Shown here piece after piece: positions 1 through 9,291 of a stretch of DNA of 64,000 bases. The stretch is from the NCBI GenBank assembly GCA_964555645.1, contig CAZKTA010000013.1, positions 27,055 to 91,054 on the forward strand. Reading direction: 5' to 3'. The position numbers and the translations under genes were made by a program. Source of the DNA: DTLC01 sp964555645. Lineage in GTDB: Bacteria > Verrucomicrobiota > Verrucomicrobiia > Limisphaerales > DTLC01. The notes below the pieces were generated by a model. It was not told where the DNA came from. It saw only the letters and a list, made by a program, of their open reading frames with translations, and ran no database searches. Numbering within the stretch: position 1 is the stretch's first letter; each line of letters starts with the position of its first letter.

Positions 1-2502
1 CATACTGTCGGTGGTGTTGGCGGCAAGGATTTCTTCCTGGCACCCAACACTGAGGCAAACGGCGGTCAGGCAAATCTTGCGGTGTCCGATTCAACACCAG
101 GTTGGAGGTCCGAAGACGAGGTATTTATACCTAACATACTAGGTCGGACCAATGTCCATCTGGTAGCCATTTACAATCCGAATCCGAATAGAGCGCGGTT
201 GGCGTTGTACCTTGACGGTATACTGGCTGCTGAGACAGTCACGCGCAAACCACTTGCAACGCTCAATAACCTCGTTAGTTATTTGGGTCGCTCGGCTTAT
301 CCAGCAGATGCGTACCTGAATGGTGCGATCAGCGAATTCCGGATCTGGAGCGGTGAGATGGCCCCGTTGCACATTGCCATTAACGGTGCGATTGGACCAG
401 ATGCAATCGGTCCTACTGATCCGGGCGCGTTGCAACAGGTGCGATTAGTGTTGAGTCCAAACATGGTCAGGGGCGGAGTCCAAAGCGCCACAGTGTTTGC
501 GGATTTTGCGCTTGTGACCAATGTAAATGTGACCCGTGGCTTGGGGACGATCTATCAGTCTTCTAACACGAATGTGGTTACTGTGGACACCAATGGTGTT
601 CTGAGAGCCGTTGGCATAGGTACAGTTACAATAACGGCTAGGTATGGTAGCATGAGTGATTCGAAGCTGGTTTCGGTGGCTGCGCCACCACTTGCATTGA
701 AGAATCGCTGGAGCTTTAATGAGACCAGCGGCACAACCGCCACAGACAGTGTCGGTGGCAAACATGGTACTTTGATGGGCAGTGCGTACTTTAGTGGTGG
801 TGGCGAAGTAATACTGGATGGTTCATCTGGTACTTACGTCGAGTTACCGCCGGGGATCGTGACGAATTACAACCAGGTTACATTCGAGACGTGGGTCACT
901 GTGTCTTCCGCCACCCCTAACAACACTGCTGCACGGCTGTTCGTGTTTGGCGGAACGCACGACGGTAATGAGCTGGGTCTGGTTGCAAGAACAGGGGGGA
1001 ATAATACTTACCTGCGCGCGTTTTTACTGCCTACACCTATGGTTCCCGCCTTACGTGGTGGCACGATCGCCATTGACAAAAAGGTGCATGTGGTTGGAAT
1101 CTTTAACGATGCAGGGGGCCGAATTGACCTTTACATAGATGGCGCTTTGGAGAATAGCGGATTTGCTACCTTCACGTTGAACGCGCTTAGTAATGCATTT
1201 AGTAGGCTGGGCGCGAATATACCGCTCGACCAGTTTACAGTCTGCAACTTTGATGAGTTCCGCATTTACGAAGGTGCATTGACGCCCTACCAGATCGCCA
1301 TAAACAAAGCGGCTGGTCCAGGAACAGTTGTCTTGGCCCCGGGCACGCCTGTATCGGTTAGCCTGGATGTAGACCCGGTGATGATCCAGGGCATGCGGCG
1401 GCTTGCGCATGTGGTGGCTAACTACAGCAGTGTGACGAATGTCCGGCTGCGTTCGGACATGGAGGAAGTGGTCCTAAGCTCAAGCAATCCCAATGTAGTG
1501 CGAGTTGCAACTGGTGGTTGGCTAGAAGCCGTTGCACCCGGCGGGGCAATTATCACTGTCAACGTGAATGGTCGCACCGATAGCAAGCAGGTGCTCGTAG
1601 CTGAGAAACAGACTGCTTTGCTGCACCGCTACAGCTTCGACACGGACGGCAGCGACTTGATTGGTGCTCAAGATGCAGTGCTCTGTGGCACAGCTTCGAT
1701 TACCGGTGGCAAGGTTGAGCTTGTAAACGACAGCACGTACAAAGCGAATGCGTACGTAGAGCTGCCCCCTGGTATGGTAAGCAGCTTCGACGCCGTCACT
1801 TTCGAGATGTGGGTTGACCTCGGTACTCAGGGCGATTGGGCGCGTGTGATTGATTTCGGTGACCACACATCCGGCAGTTCCCAAAATGGTATTAGCTACA
1901 TTTTCCTGACCAGGCCGTGGGCTGCAACACCGACTCGATTGGTGTTCTCCGACGGTGTAAACCAGCCGAGTGAAGTCGTCTTGGACGCTGGTGGTTTCTC
2001 ATTGGAAGGGTTCGTTGGCCATATCGCGGCCGTCTTAGACGCGCGGAACAACCAGATGTTTATCTATTCGAATGGTGTTATGGTTGCGTCCGGTGCCATG
2101 AACAACAAACTGTTGTCGGGGCTGCGTGATGTGAAGTGTTGGATCGGCCGGTCGCTTTATGCGGCAGACGCTGGCTTAAACGGTAGCATTGATGAGTTCC
2201 GCATCTACTACGGTGCGCTTAGCGCCTCGGACCTCGCCGCCAATTACGCCGCCGGGCCGAACACGGTGCGCAGCTCGCTATTGGTTGTGCCCCCCAAACC
2301 AACGATGAACATCCGCCTGGTCGGTACTCAAGCGATTATCTCGTGGCCGGTCTGGGCTGCCGATTTCTCCTTGGTATCGAGTCCAGTGCTGCCGGCTACA
2401 ACGTGGACACCGGTGAGCGGTCCGTTGACAACTAACGGAACAGAAATCAGAATGACTGTGCCAATCACTGGCACGCAGCAATACTTCCGATTGAGGAAGT
2501 AG
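1..2502 (+). CDS. LamG/Big2-repeat secreted protein, 5' end outside window
   Basis: The frame is open from base 1, so the true start and any signal peptide lie upstream. The visible part (about 833 residues) alternates concanavalin-like LamG domains (three; the first is cut by the window edge, and each later one begins with a W/Y-S-F-N/D motif and ends with a D-E-F-R-I-Y/W motif) with two bacterial Ig-like (Big2-type) domains rich in SSNPNVV/SSNTNVV motifs. The last ~55 residues (ISWP...W...YFRLRK) form a module seen at the end of many secreted Verrucomicrobiota proteins. There is no catalytic motif, so a binding or surface role next to arabinan enzymes is inferred. It is followed by a strong hairpin. 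Confidence 0.8.
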   Translation, partial: HTVGGVGGKDFFLAPNTEANGGQANLAVSDSTPGWRSEDEVFIPNILGRTNVHLVAIYNPNPNRARLALYLDGILAAETVTRKPLATLNNLVSYLGRSAYPADAYLNGAISEFRIWSGEMAPLHIAINGAIGPDAIGPTDPGALQQVRLVLSPNMVRGGVQSATVFADFALVTNVNVTRGLGTIYQSSNTNVVTVDTNGVLRAVGIGTVTITARYGSMSDSKLVSVAAPPLALKNRWSFNETSGTTATDSVGGKHGTLMGSAYFSGGGEVILDGSSGTYVELPPGIVTNYNQVTFETWVTVSSATPNNTAARLFVFGGTHDGNELGLVARTGGNNTYLRAFLLPTPMVPALRGGTIAIDKKVHVVGIFNDAGGRIDLYIDGALENSGFATFTLNALSNAFSRLGANIPLDQFTVCNFDEFRIYEGALTPYQIAINKAAGPGTVVLAPGTPVSVSLDVDPVMIQGMRRLAHVVANYSSVTNVRLRSDMEEVVLSSSNPNVVRVATGGWLEAVAPGGAIITVNVNGRTDSKQVLVAEKQTALLHRYSFDTDGSDLIGAQDAVLCGTASITGGKVELVNDSTYKANAYVELPPGMVSSFDAVTFEMWVDLGTQGDWARVIDFGDHTSGSSQNGISYIFLTRPWAATPTRLVFSDGVNQPSEVVLDAGGFSLEGFVGHIAAVLDARNNQMFIYSNGVMVASGAMNNKLLSGLRDVKCWIGRSLYAADAGLNGSIDEFRIYYGALSASDLAANYAAGPNTVRSSLLVVPPKPTMNIRLVGTQAIISWPVWAADFSLVSSPVLPATTWTPVSGPLTTNGTEIRMTVPITGTQQYFRLRK

Positions 2503-2523
2503 ATAACCGAAGGGTTAGTACAG

Positions 2524-2573
2524 TCAAGGGCGCGCACCCTTCATGAATGCAAACTTGAGGGTGCGCGCCTTGA
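2524..2573 (+). terminator. Hairpin terminator after the LamG protein gene
   Basis: Bases 2524-2540 pair with 2558-2573 (16 bp with one bulged G, GC-rich core CGCGCACCCT), followed by TTTT. It lies 22 bases after the upstream stop codon. The T-run is short, so termination is likely but not certain. Confidence 0.65.
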
Positions 2574-2785
2574 TTTTGAATGACAGATTGGTCGTTTTTT
2601 GGCCGGGCAGGTTATGGAAACATATCTGCTATGCGGCCGGTTCTATTTTTTATTATTTGTACTCGCTCGAGCCTTTAAACTGAATTGGTTTCAGACGGTA
2701 ATGGCAGGGACAAAATCGCTGAGTAGTGGGCCGTTAGTTTAAGCGGCCTCGCAAAATGCGCACTTTCCTGTCCTAGTCGTTAGTA

Positions 2786-2799
2786 GTGTTCTGTAACAG
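2786..2799 (+). repeat. Left terminal inverted repeat of the IS630-type element
   Basis: GTGTTCTGTAACAG, preceded by the target TA at 2784-2785. It matches the right end in 13 of 14 positions. Confidence 0.85.
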
Positions 2800-2841
2800 T
2801 TAAATCTTTAGAATAACGGTCTTTCTGATACTGTTGTGGTC

Positions 2842-3902
2842 ATGTGGAATGCCGCACGTCCTTTGGCGATGAGTCCCGAGCAAAAGCAAACCTTGGAGGT
2901 CTGGGTGCGAGCCTACACCACACCACAATATGTGGTGCTGCGCTCGCGCATCTGCCTGCTTGCCCATCAAGGGTTGCCCAACCATCGGATTGCCGCCCAA
3001 CTGGGGACTTCGCGCCCCACCGTCCTGTTGTGGCGCGCCCGCTTCGCCGCCCGTGGCCCGACCGCTTTGGAACAGGATGCCGCCCGCGGCCAGAGTCTGC
3101 AGCGGCTGGACCGTGCGCGAACCAAGGCGATTGTGGAAATGACCCTGCACACCACCCCGCCCGACGCCACCCACTGGAGCACCCGGACACTGGCCAAGGC
3201 CTGCGGTGTGAGTCATATGACCGTGGCGCGCATCTGGGATGCGCATGGCCTGCAACCCCATCGGGTGCGGACCTTCAAGCTGTCGCGCGACCCGGTCTTC
3301 GTGGAGAAGTTGACCGATGTGGTGGGCTTGTATCTGAACCCACCGGACAAGGCCCTGGTGCTGTGTGTGGATGAGAAAAGCCAGATTCAGGCCCTGGATC
3401 GGACGCAGCCGGGGCTGCCGATGAAACCGGGCCGCTGCGGGCACCATGACCCACGACTATGTGCGGAATGGCACGACGAGCCTGTTTGGGGCGTTGAACG
3501 TGGCGGAAGGCAAAGTGATCGGCGGCTGTTTTGCGCGGCATCGGCATGATGAGTTCCTGATCCCGCAATCGCGGGACTGTGGCAGATCGACCGGCAGACC
3601 CCGCCCGAGTTGGCGCTGCATCTGATCGTGGACAACTACGGCACGCACAAACATGCGCGGGTGCCGACGCTGGCTGACGAAACATCCCCGCTTTCATTTG
3701 CATTTCACCCCGACGGGTTGCTCGTGGCTGAACCTGGTGGAGCGGTGGTTTGCGGAAATCACGCGCAAGCGGATTCGGCGCGGAAGTTTCCACAGCGTGG
3801 CGGAATTGGTCGCGGCGATCGAATCCCGCGCCTGCGGGACGAGTTGAGGAAATTCTGGAGAAAGTCCGCCATTGTGAAGCTGCGTCTGTTACACAACACT
3901 AG
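2842..3902 (+). pseudogene. IS630-family DDE transposase, frameshifted
   Basis: An N-terminal helix-turn-helix region (HRIAAQLGTSRPTV) and the first catalytic Asp (CVDEKSQIQALDR) read in frame 1 to about 3440. The frame then shifts to 2 (THDYVRNGTTSLFGA, to ~3570) and back to 1 (LIVDNYGTHKHARV, the second Asp). It returns to 2 (GCSWLNLVERWFAE, the catalytic Glu, to the stop at 3845-3847). The C-terminal tail EEILEKVRHCEAA reads in frame 3 and stops at 3902; about 18 codons before it seem deleted. All DDE residues survive, but several frame changes make this non-functional unless sequencing errors are responsible. Confidence 0.85.
3886..3899 (-). repeat. Right terminal inverted repeat of the IS630-type element
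   Basis: CTGTTACACAACAC, followed by TA at 3900-3901. Its reverse complement differs from the left end at one base. The transposase stop codon TAG (3900-3902) straddles the boundary. Confidence 0.85.
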
Positions 3903-4422
3903 CAACGGCAGATTGCGCTTTGCGATTACTACAACGGGAACCACAGGCGAGCGAATTGTAGATGCGCCAACCATGTTGCCAAGCAATGTGTGGACACATG
4001 TTGCGGTTATGCTGAATGGTCAGCAGGCTGTCCTTTACGTCAATGGGCGCGCAGTTGCAGTTAACAACAGTTTTTATCTTTTGCCCACAGACGTACTAGG
4101 GGCTGCAAATTACATCGGCCGGAGCAAGTTTGGCTCGGATCCGTACTTTAGAGGGCAGATTGATTCAGTTTTGATTGCCTCATCGCCTTTGCCAATAGAG
4201 CAGATCGCAGCTTCACCTCTTTCGATTGTCCGAGCTGGGGAAAGTGTGACGTTGAGCTGGCCGGCTTTCGAGACTGGATTGGTGATAAACACTGCTACAA
4301 ACCTTGGTTTGGAGGCGGTCTGGACGCAATTGACAAATGCGCCGTTAACAACAAATGGCATACGCTTCTTGAGCGTCCCGGCAGTGGACCCGAATCGGTT
4401 CTTCAGATTAACGTGGCCGTAA
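3901..4422 (+). pseudogene. LamG-domain protein, 5'-truncated remnant
   Basis: Directly after the IS boundary an open frame encodes the second half of a LamG domain (WTHVAVMLNGQQAVLYVNGR, then YIGRSKFG and a DSVLI strand). A C-terminal module (LSWPAF...VWTQL...FFRLTWP) of the same type as in the gene at 1-2502 follows. There is no start codon, signal peptide or first half of the LamG fold. The sequence left of the IS (2574-2785) is non-coding in the matching frame, with a TAA about 45 bases before the target site. The 5' part was therefore probably lost by IS-associated rearrangement, not simple insertion. Confidence 0.7.
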
Positions 4423-4592
4423 AAAAACATTACAGGTAATGTTCCAGCACTTTGAACAACGTAGAGTCTCAAGCCCGAAATGTTGATCGCCGAGTTGTCT
4501 GGCGTGTGTTTAACAGCTATGCGTCGGAATGCTTTTTGGGTTTACCGATGGAACGAACTTCGCAGTGCAGCATCCAACAATTTGTCGGGCGC

Positions 4593-5657
4593 ATGAGCAA
4601 TACCAACCGCCTCTTGCAGGTTGCAAGTACAGGCTTTATCTCAATTTTGTGTGCTTTGTGGGTAACAGCGTCGGTTACCACAAGCGAGCAGACAACAAAT
4701 TCCGCTGTCGCCGACGAAGCGATTCTTGCGCGGTTTGGCATGCGCCAAACACGTGTGCACGACCCATCGACAATCCTCAAATGCAAAGATACCTACTGGT
4801 TATTTGCCACCGGTAACGGGATTGTGTCGCGCTACTCGAAAGAGCTTGTCACCTGGACAAATGGCCCAGCAGTGTTTACGAATCTCCTGTCTTGGGCAAC
4901 GAATGCCGTGCCTGGTAATCGCGGGCATTTATGGGCGCCAGACGTCATTTTCATCACAAACCGGTACTTGCTTTACTATTCGGTTTCAACGTGGGGGAAA
5001 AATACTTCGGCAATCGGCCTGGCCACAAATGTGACGCTTGATCCTGGGGATCCCAATTATTGCTGGACCGATTGCGGTCCTGTGATCCAGTCAACACCAG
5101 CCGATAATTTTAATGCAATTGACCCTGCTGTGTTTCGTGACACCGATGGAACGTTATGGCTTGTGTTCGGCTCGTTTTGGAGCGGGATAAAGTTAATACA
5201 ACTTGACCCAGCCACAGGCAAACGTATTGCGCCTGATTCGCCCATTTACTCGCTTGCGTGGAAGGAACAGATCGAAGCCCCATACATTTGCCGGCATGGC
5301 GATTACTACTACCTGTTTGTAAACTGGGGTTTTTGTTGTAGGGGCACAAACAGCACCTATAACATTCGCGTCGGACGCAGCAGGTCAATTACCGGGCCAT
5401 ACTTTGACAAAGACGGTGTTGACATGCTTAAAGGTGGAGGAAGCCTTGTCTTGGATTCGTTTGGGCCGTTCATTGGGCCCGGTCACGCTGCTGTGTTTAC
5501 TGCTGCTTGTAGTGAAATGTTCAGTTGCCATTTCTACAATGGTTTGCGCGGTGGCGCACCCACTTTGGCAATTTTGGCATTACGTTGGGATCCGACCGGT
5601 TGGCCAGTAGTAAAGCCGGAACCAGCGGAGTCTGTTCAGCAAAAGCTTTTCCGTTAA
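4593..5657 (+). CDS. Secreted endo-1,5-alpha-L-arabinanase, GH43
   Basis: It should hydrolyse alpha-1,5-linked arabinan backbone outside the cytoplasm. The five-bladed propeller residues of GH43 are visible: the base Asp in VHDPST, the pKa-tuning Asp in NAIDPAVF and the acid Glu in QIEAPYI; GHLWAPDV and GPGHAAV are also typical of the arabinanase subfamily. The chosen ATG gives 354 residues with a convincing signal peptide (STGFISILCALWVTA core). An in-frame ATG at 4548 and a TTG at 4452 extend it without improving the signal. It begins the arabinan gene run; GH51 follows after 17 bases. Confidence 0.88.
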   Translation: MSNTNRLLQVASTGFISILCALWVTASVTTSEQTTNSAVADEAILARFGMRQTRVHDPSTILKCKDTYWLFATGNGIVSRYSKELVTWTNGPAVFTNLLSWATNAVPGNRGHLWAPDVIFITNRYLLYYSVSTWGKNTSAIGLATNVTLDPGDPNYCWTDCGPVIQSTPADNFNAIDPAVFRDTDGTLWLVFGSFWSGIKLIQLDPATGKRIAPDSPIYSLAWKEQIEAPYICRHGDYYYLFVNWGFCCRGTNSTYNIRVGRSRSITGPYFDKDGVDMLKGGGSLVLDSFGPFIGPGHAAVFTAACSEMFSCHFYNGLRGGAPTLAILALRWDPTGWPVVKPEPAESVQQKLFR

Positions 5658-5674
5658 AAAATTCAGTTGTGCGT

Positions 5675-8600
5675 ATGAAAGAACATCAATTCGTGCGAAT
5701 TACTGGCACAGTTTTGTTTTGGTGTTTGCTTGTGTGCAAGATAAGCTTAGCCGATACGGCTGAAATCGTTGTGCGCACCGATCAACCTGGCCCCCTCATC
5801 AGTCCCATGTTGTTTGGAATTTTCTTTGAAGAAATCAACCATGCTGGCGATGGCGGGTTATACGCTGAGCTTGTACGAAATCGTGGGTTTGAAGAACCAA
5901 CTCGGACAAACGGCTGGGCGTTTTTCACTACTGGTACAGCCGCTGGTTCATTCGGCACTTTTACGACAAGCCCGGTTAGCACGAACAACCCCAATTATGC
6001 GGAGCTGCGATTTGCTTCGGGTTCCGGCACTGCCGGTATCGCAAATCGCGGTTACTGGGGGATGAACTTTATGGCAGGCGAAATCTACGACCTAACATTT
6101 TATGCACGGCGGAGTGCCGGGTTTAACGGCCAACTGGTTGTCCGATTGGAAAATGCTACCGGTACACGGGTGTATGCGCAGCGGAGCGTTGGCGGCCTGA
6201 CACTCGAGTGGCAACAGTACGCAGTTGAGCTTGTCCCAAGCGCATCTGATCCGACAGGCCGGCTTGCACTTGTAATTGCGCAACCTGGCACAGTGTGGTT
6301 GGACGTTATTTCGCTATTTCCGCGTCATACTTTTAAGAACCGCAAAAATGGCCTGCGGGTTGATCTGGCCAACATGTTGAGTAATCTGGCGCCTGCTTTC
6401 GTCAGGTTTCCTGGCGGTTGTTACATTGAGGGAGATTATCTGACAAACGCGTTCCGCTGGAAGAAATCAGTTGGTCACAATGTCGCTCGGCCAGGCCATT
6501 GGAACGCAATTTGGAACTACTTTTCAAGCGACGGCCTCGGTTATCATGAATACCTTCAAATGTGCGAAGACCTGCGGGCTGAGCCGGTGTTTGTGATTAA
6601 TTGCGGCATGGCGCATAACGAAGTCGTCCCACTCGAACAGATGTCGGAATTCGTCCAAGATGCACTCGATGCTATCGAGTACGCAAACGGTCCTACGAAC
6701 AGTTTTTGGGGTGCTATGCGCGCTGCAAACGGTCATCCTGAACCGTTCAACCTAAAATACATTCAGATCGGCAACGAAAACGGTGGCCCGGCCTACAATG
6801 AACGCTACGCGTTGTTTTACGACGCTATTAAGAGCAATTATCCAAACATAAAAATCATTGCTTGCGATTGGGGTGGGTTGCCAACCTCACGCCCGGTCGA
6901 GATAAGTGACGAGCACTATTACAGCAGTCCATCATTCTTCGTCAACAACGCAACACGGTACAATTCGTATCCGCGTACCGGACCGAAGATTTACGTGGGC
7001 GAGTACGCCGTTACATCCGGCTGTGGCAATGGCAACCTGCGTGCCGCTTTGGCTGAAGCAGCGTTTATGACCGGACTCGAACGCAACTCTGACGTGGTTG
7101 TGATGGCATCGTATGCGCCGCTTTTAGCACACCTGAACGCGAGAAATTGGAATCCAGACCTGATCTATTTCACCAGTTCGGATGTGTTCGGCACGCCGTC
7201 GTATCATGTGCAAAAGATGTTTGCGCATAATCTGGGGGATGTCGTTTTACCAGTTCAGATTACAATCAAGAGCATGAGCGGTTCGAACCCATTTGCCCGA
7301 GGGGCAATTGGTGTGGGTTCGTGGAACACGCAAGTGCAGTTCACCAACATTATTGTTAGAAGCAACGGCATCACGCTTTACCAGAGCGACTTTGTCAGCC
7401 AAGGCACAAACGGCTGGCGTTTGTATAACGGTACGTGGAGTGTGAGAAACGGACTGTTGCAGCAGAGCGCAATTGCAACTGATTGCAGAGCCACAACAGG
7501 CAGTACCAACTGGGCAAACTACATCTTGTCACTGCGCGCGCGCAAGCTTAGCGGCGCCGAGGGATTTTTGATCCTGTTTAACTGGCTTGATGACAATAAC
7601 TGGGCATGGTGGAACATCGGCGGGTGGCACAACTCGCAACATGCAATCGAATGGTGTGTCAACGGCAGGAAACTGGACTTGGGCAGCGGAGTGCCCGGCA
7701 GAATCGAAACAAATCGGTGGTACGACATCCGAATCGAGCTCAACGGAACGCATGTGTGTTGTTATCTGGACGATGTGCTTGTGCATGATGTGAGTTATCC
7801 TGCGAGCCAACGCGGCAACATCGGCCTTGGCACATGGAACACGCACGCCTCGTTTACGAACGTGGTGGTAAGCAAGGCCGGTCAGGTGCTCTACCAAAGC
7901 GATTTCTCTTCAGGTGCGTTTGAGTGGCAGGTGTACCGTGGCACATGGTTGACTACCAACAGCGTATACCGACAGACCGCCATTTTGACAGACTGCCGTT
8001 GCACAACAGGCGACACAAACTGGAGCGATTACACCATCAGCTTGCGCGCGCGCAAGGACGGCGGGTCAGAGGGGTTCCTAATCATGTTCAACCGGCTTGA
8101 TGATAACAACTGGACTTGGTGGAACATCGGTGGCTGGAACAACACACAGCACGCAATCGAAGTGTGCGAAAACGGTGGCAAAAGTATTCTGGGCACCGCA
8201 GTGTCTGGTTCGGTGACGACCAATCGGTGGTACGATATACGCGTCGAGTCACGTGGAGGCCGAATTCAGTGTTACCTCGATAATGTGCTCATTCATGACG
8301 TGAGTTATCCGGCGGCGAGCGCGCTTGCAGCTTCAGCCAGTTACGCATCGAACTGGGGTCAAATCATACTCAAAACTGTCAACGTCTCGGGCAACGACTT
8401 CACTGCAAATGTGAAGTTGACTGGGCTGAGCACAGTGACACCGAATGCAGCAGTGTCTGTCCTCACTTCAGCAAGCCCCTTTGACGAAAATACACTCCAG
8501 CAACCAAATCGTGTTGTGCCGATAAACAGCGTAATCACAAATGCAGCAACAAACTTTGTACATGTTTTCCCAGCCAACTCACTCACAGTAATGCGGTTAC

Positions 8601-9118
8601 AGTTGCCGTCACCGGTGCCGACCCTCGTTAGTTTGGGCGTCGGGGCCGGGCAGATTGATGCAGGCTCGATTTCAAACGGCATACCCGTGCGGCTCAGCTC
8701 GTTCATCACGAACAGTGTATCTGTAAACTACGTCGTGGAAACGCCCGGCAGCGTTCTAACTAATGGCACGTTAGTGTTTGTGCCAGGCGAGCTTGTCAAG
8801 CTTATCCCTGTGCAACAGGAGTTGACACAACCTGGAACAATTTTGCGCGTCAGCCTGAGTGAACCTGTTAATGCGCAATTTGGTGAGTTAACTCGCGCGT
8901 ATGTGGTGTGCGCACCTGACCCATACAAGCCGGTTTGGCTTGGCGTCGGAAAGTTCGCCGATGAAACGCTGCTGTGGTGGGTAGATCCAAACTGTGTCCT
9001 ACAACAATCGAGCAGTGTAGCTGGGCCTTGGACTAACATGCAGGCTACGCCCAGTCCCTTCAGGTTGGAGTTTATCGGCCAACAACGCTTTTATCGGTTG
9101 GTTAAGCACTCGCTTTGA
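5675..9118 (+). CDS. Secreted alpha-L-arabinofuranosidase, GH51, with duplicated module
   Basis: This 1147-residue enzyme should release terminal arabinofuranose from arabinan or arabinoxylan. A signal peptide (GTVLFWCLLVCKISLA) precedes the GH51 (beta/alpha)8 domain, with start motif GIFFEEINHAGDGG, acid/base Glu368 in IGNENGG and nucleophile Glu443 in YVGEYAV. Between the catalytic domain and the C-terminal beta domain are two tandem ~168-residue LamG/DUF1080-like modules (7311-8317). The C-terminus adds a Calx-beta-like segment and a module ending RFYRLVKHSL. The family is normally 500-850 residues, so this one is unusually long. No Shine-Dalgarno sequence precedes the ATG. Confidence 0.9.
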   Translation: MKEHQFVRITGTVLFWCLLVCKISLADTAEIVVRTDQPGPLISPMLFGIFFEEINHAGDGGLYAELVRNRGFEEPTRTNGWAFFTTGTAAGSFGTFTTSPVSTNNPNYAELRFASGSGTAGIANRGYWGMNFMAGEIYDLTFYARRSAGFNGQLVVRLENATGTRVYAQRSVGGLTLEWQQYAVELVPSASDPTGRLALVIAQPGTVWLDVISLFPRHTFKNRKNGLRVDLANMLSNLAPAFVRFPGGCYIEGDYLTNAFRWKKSVGHNVARPGHWNAIWNYFSSDGLGYHEYLQMCEDLRAEPVFVINCGMAHNEVVPLEQMSEFVQDALDAIEYANGPTNSFWGAMRAANGHPEPFNLKYIQIGNENGGPAYNERYALFYDAIKSNYPNIKIIACDWGGLPTSRPVEISDEHYYSSPSFFVNNATRYNSYPRTGPKIYVGEYAVTSGCGNGNLRAALAEAAFMTGLERNSDVVVMASYAPLLAHLNARNWNPDLIYFTSSDVFGTPSYHVQKMFAHNLGDVVLPVQITIKSMSGSNPFARGAIGVGSWNTQVQFTNIIVRSNGITLYQSDFVSQGTNGWRLYNGTWSVRNGLLQQSAIATDCRATTGSTNWANYILSLRARKLSGAEGFLILFNWLDDNNWAWWNIGGWHNSQHAIEWCVNGRKLDLGSGVPGRIETNRWYDIRIELNGTHVCCYLDDVLVHDVSYPASQRGNIGLGTWNTHASFTNVVVSKAGQVLYQSDFSSGAFEWQVYRGTWLTTNSVYRQTAILTDCRCTTGDTNWSDYTISLRARKDGGSEGFLIMFNRLDDNNWTWWNIGGWNNTQHAIEVCENGGKSILGTAVSGSVTTNRWYDIRVESRGGRIQCYLDNVLIHDVSYPAASALAASASYASNWGQIILKTVNVSGNDFTANVKLTGLSTVTPNAAVSVLTSASPFDENTLQQPNRVVPINSVITNAATNFVHVFPANSLTVMRLQLPSPVPTLVSLGVGAGQIDAGSISNGIPVRLSSFITNSVSVNYVVETPGSVLTNGTLVFVPGELVKLIPVQQELTQPGTILRVSLSEPVNAQFGELTRAYVVCAPDPYKPVWLGVGKFADETLLWWVDPNCVLQQSSSVAGPWTNMQATPSPFRLEFIGQQRFYRLVKHSL
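7311..8317 (+). repeat. Tandem duplication of a carbohydrate-binding-like module inside GH51
   Basis: Unit 1 (about 7311-7820) and unit 2 (about 7821-8317) share the same signposts in order: G-W/T-WNT, LYQSDF, TDCR-TTG, LRARK, EGFLI-FN, DDNNW-WWNIGGW, QHAIE, TNRWYDIR, CYLD-VL-HDVSYP. Identity is high in protein and lower in DNA, so the duplication is not very recent. The second GH51 (10305-12926) has a single, more diverged copy. Confidence 0.85.
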
Positions 9119-9291
9119 TTTGGGACGGAGATACTGCGCCCATGTGACGTGGGTTCGCTTTCACATGGCAAGGGGGCAATATTGAGTTGCGCGCGCCTTT
9201 GCGTATTTTGGCGATTCTTTTGCGCAAATTGGCGTTGCTTTTTGTGGGCTGTTTGTGAGAATTGGAAAGCGAAACTTTGATTTGACGCGAA

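Larger units (their letters stand above)
2786..3899 (+). mobile_element. IS630-family insertion sequence, decayed
   Basis: The element is about 1.1 kb. Its ends are 14-base inverted repeats (2786-2799 and 3886-3899, one mismatch), each flanked outside by TA (2784-2785 and 3900-3901). TA target duplication is the hallmark of IS630/Tc1-mariner elements. It carries one transposase gene, now frameshifted. Base composition is clearly GC-richer than the LamG genes on both sides. The element is probably immobile without a helper copy. Confidence 0.88.

Noticed and set aside
2574..2785. Possible upstream half of the LamG gene left of the IS
   Set aside because: The continuing frame contains TAA close to the insertion site and no LamG motifs.
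9140..9168. 8-bp inverted repeat CCATGTGA/TCACATGG after GH51
   Set aside because: No T-run and a 13-base loop; not a convincing terminator or operator.
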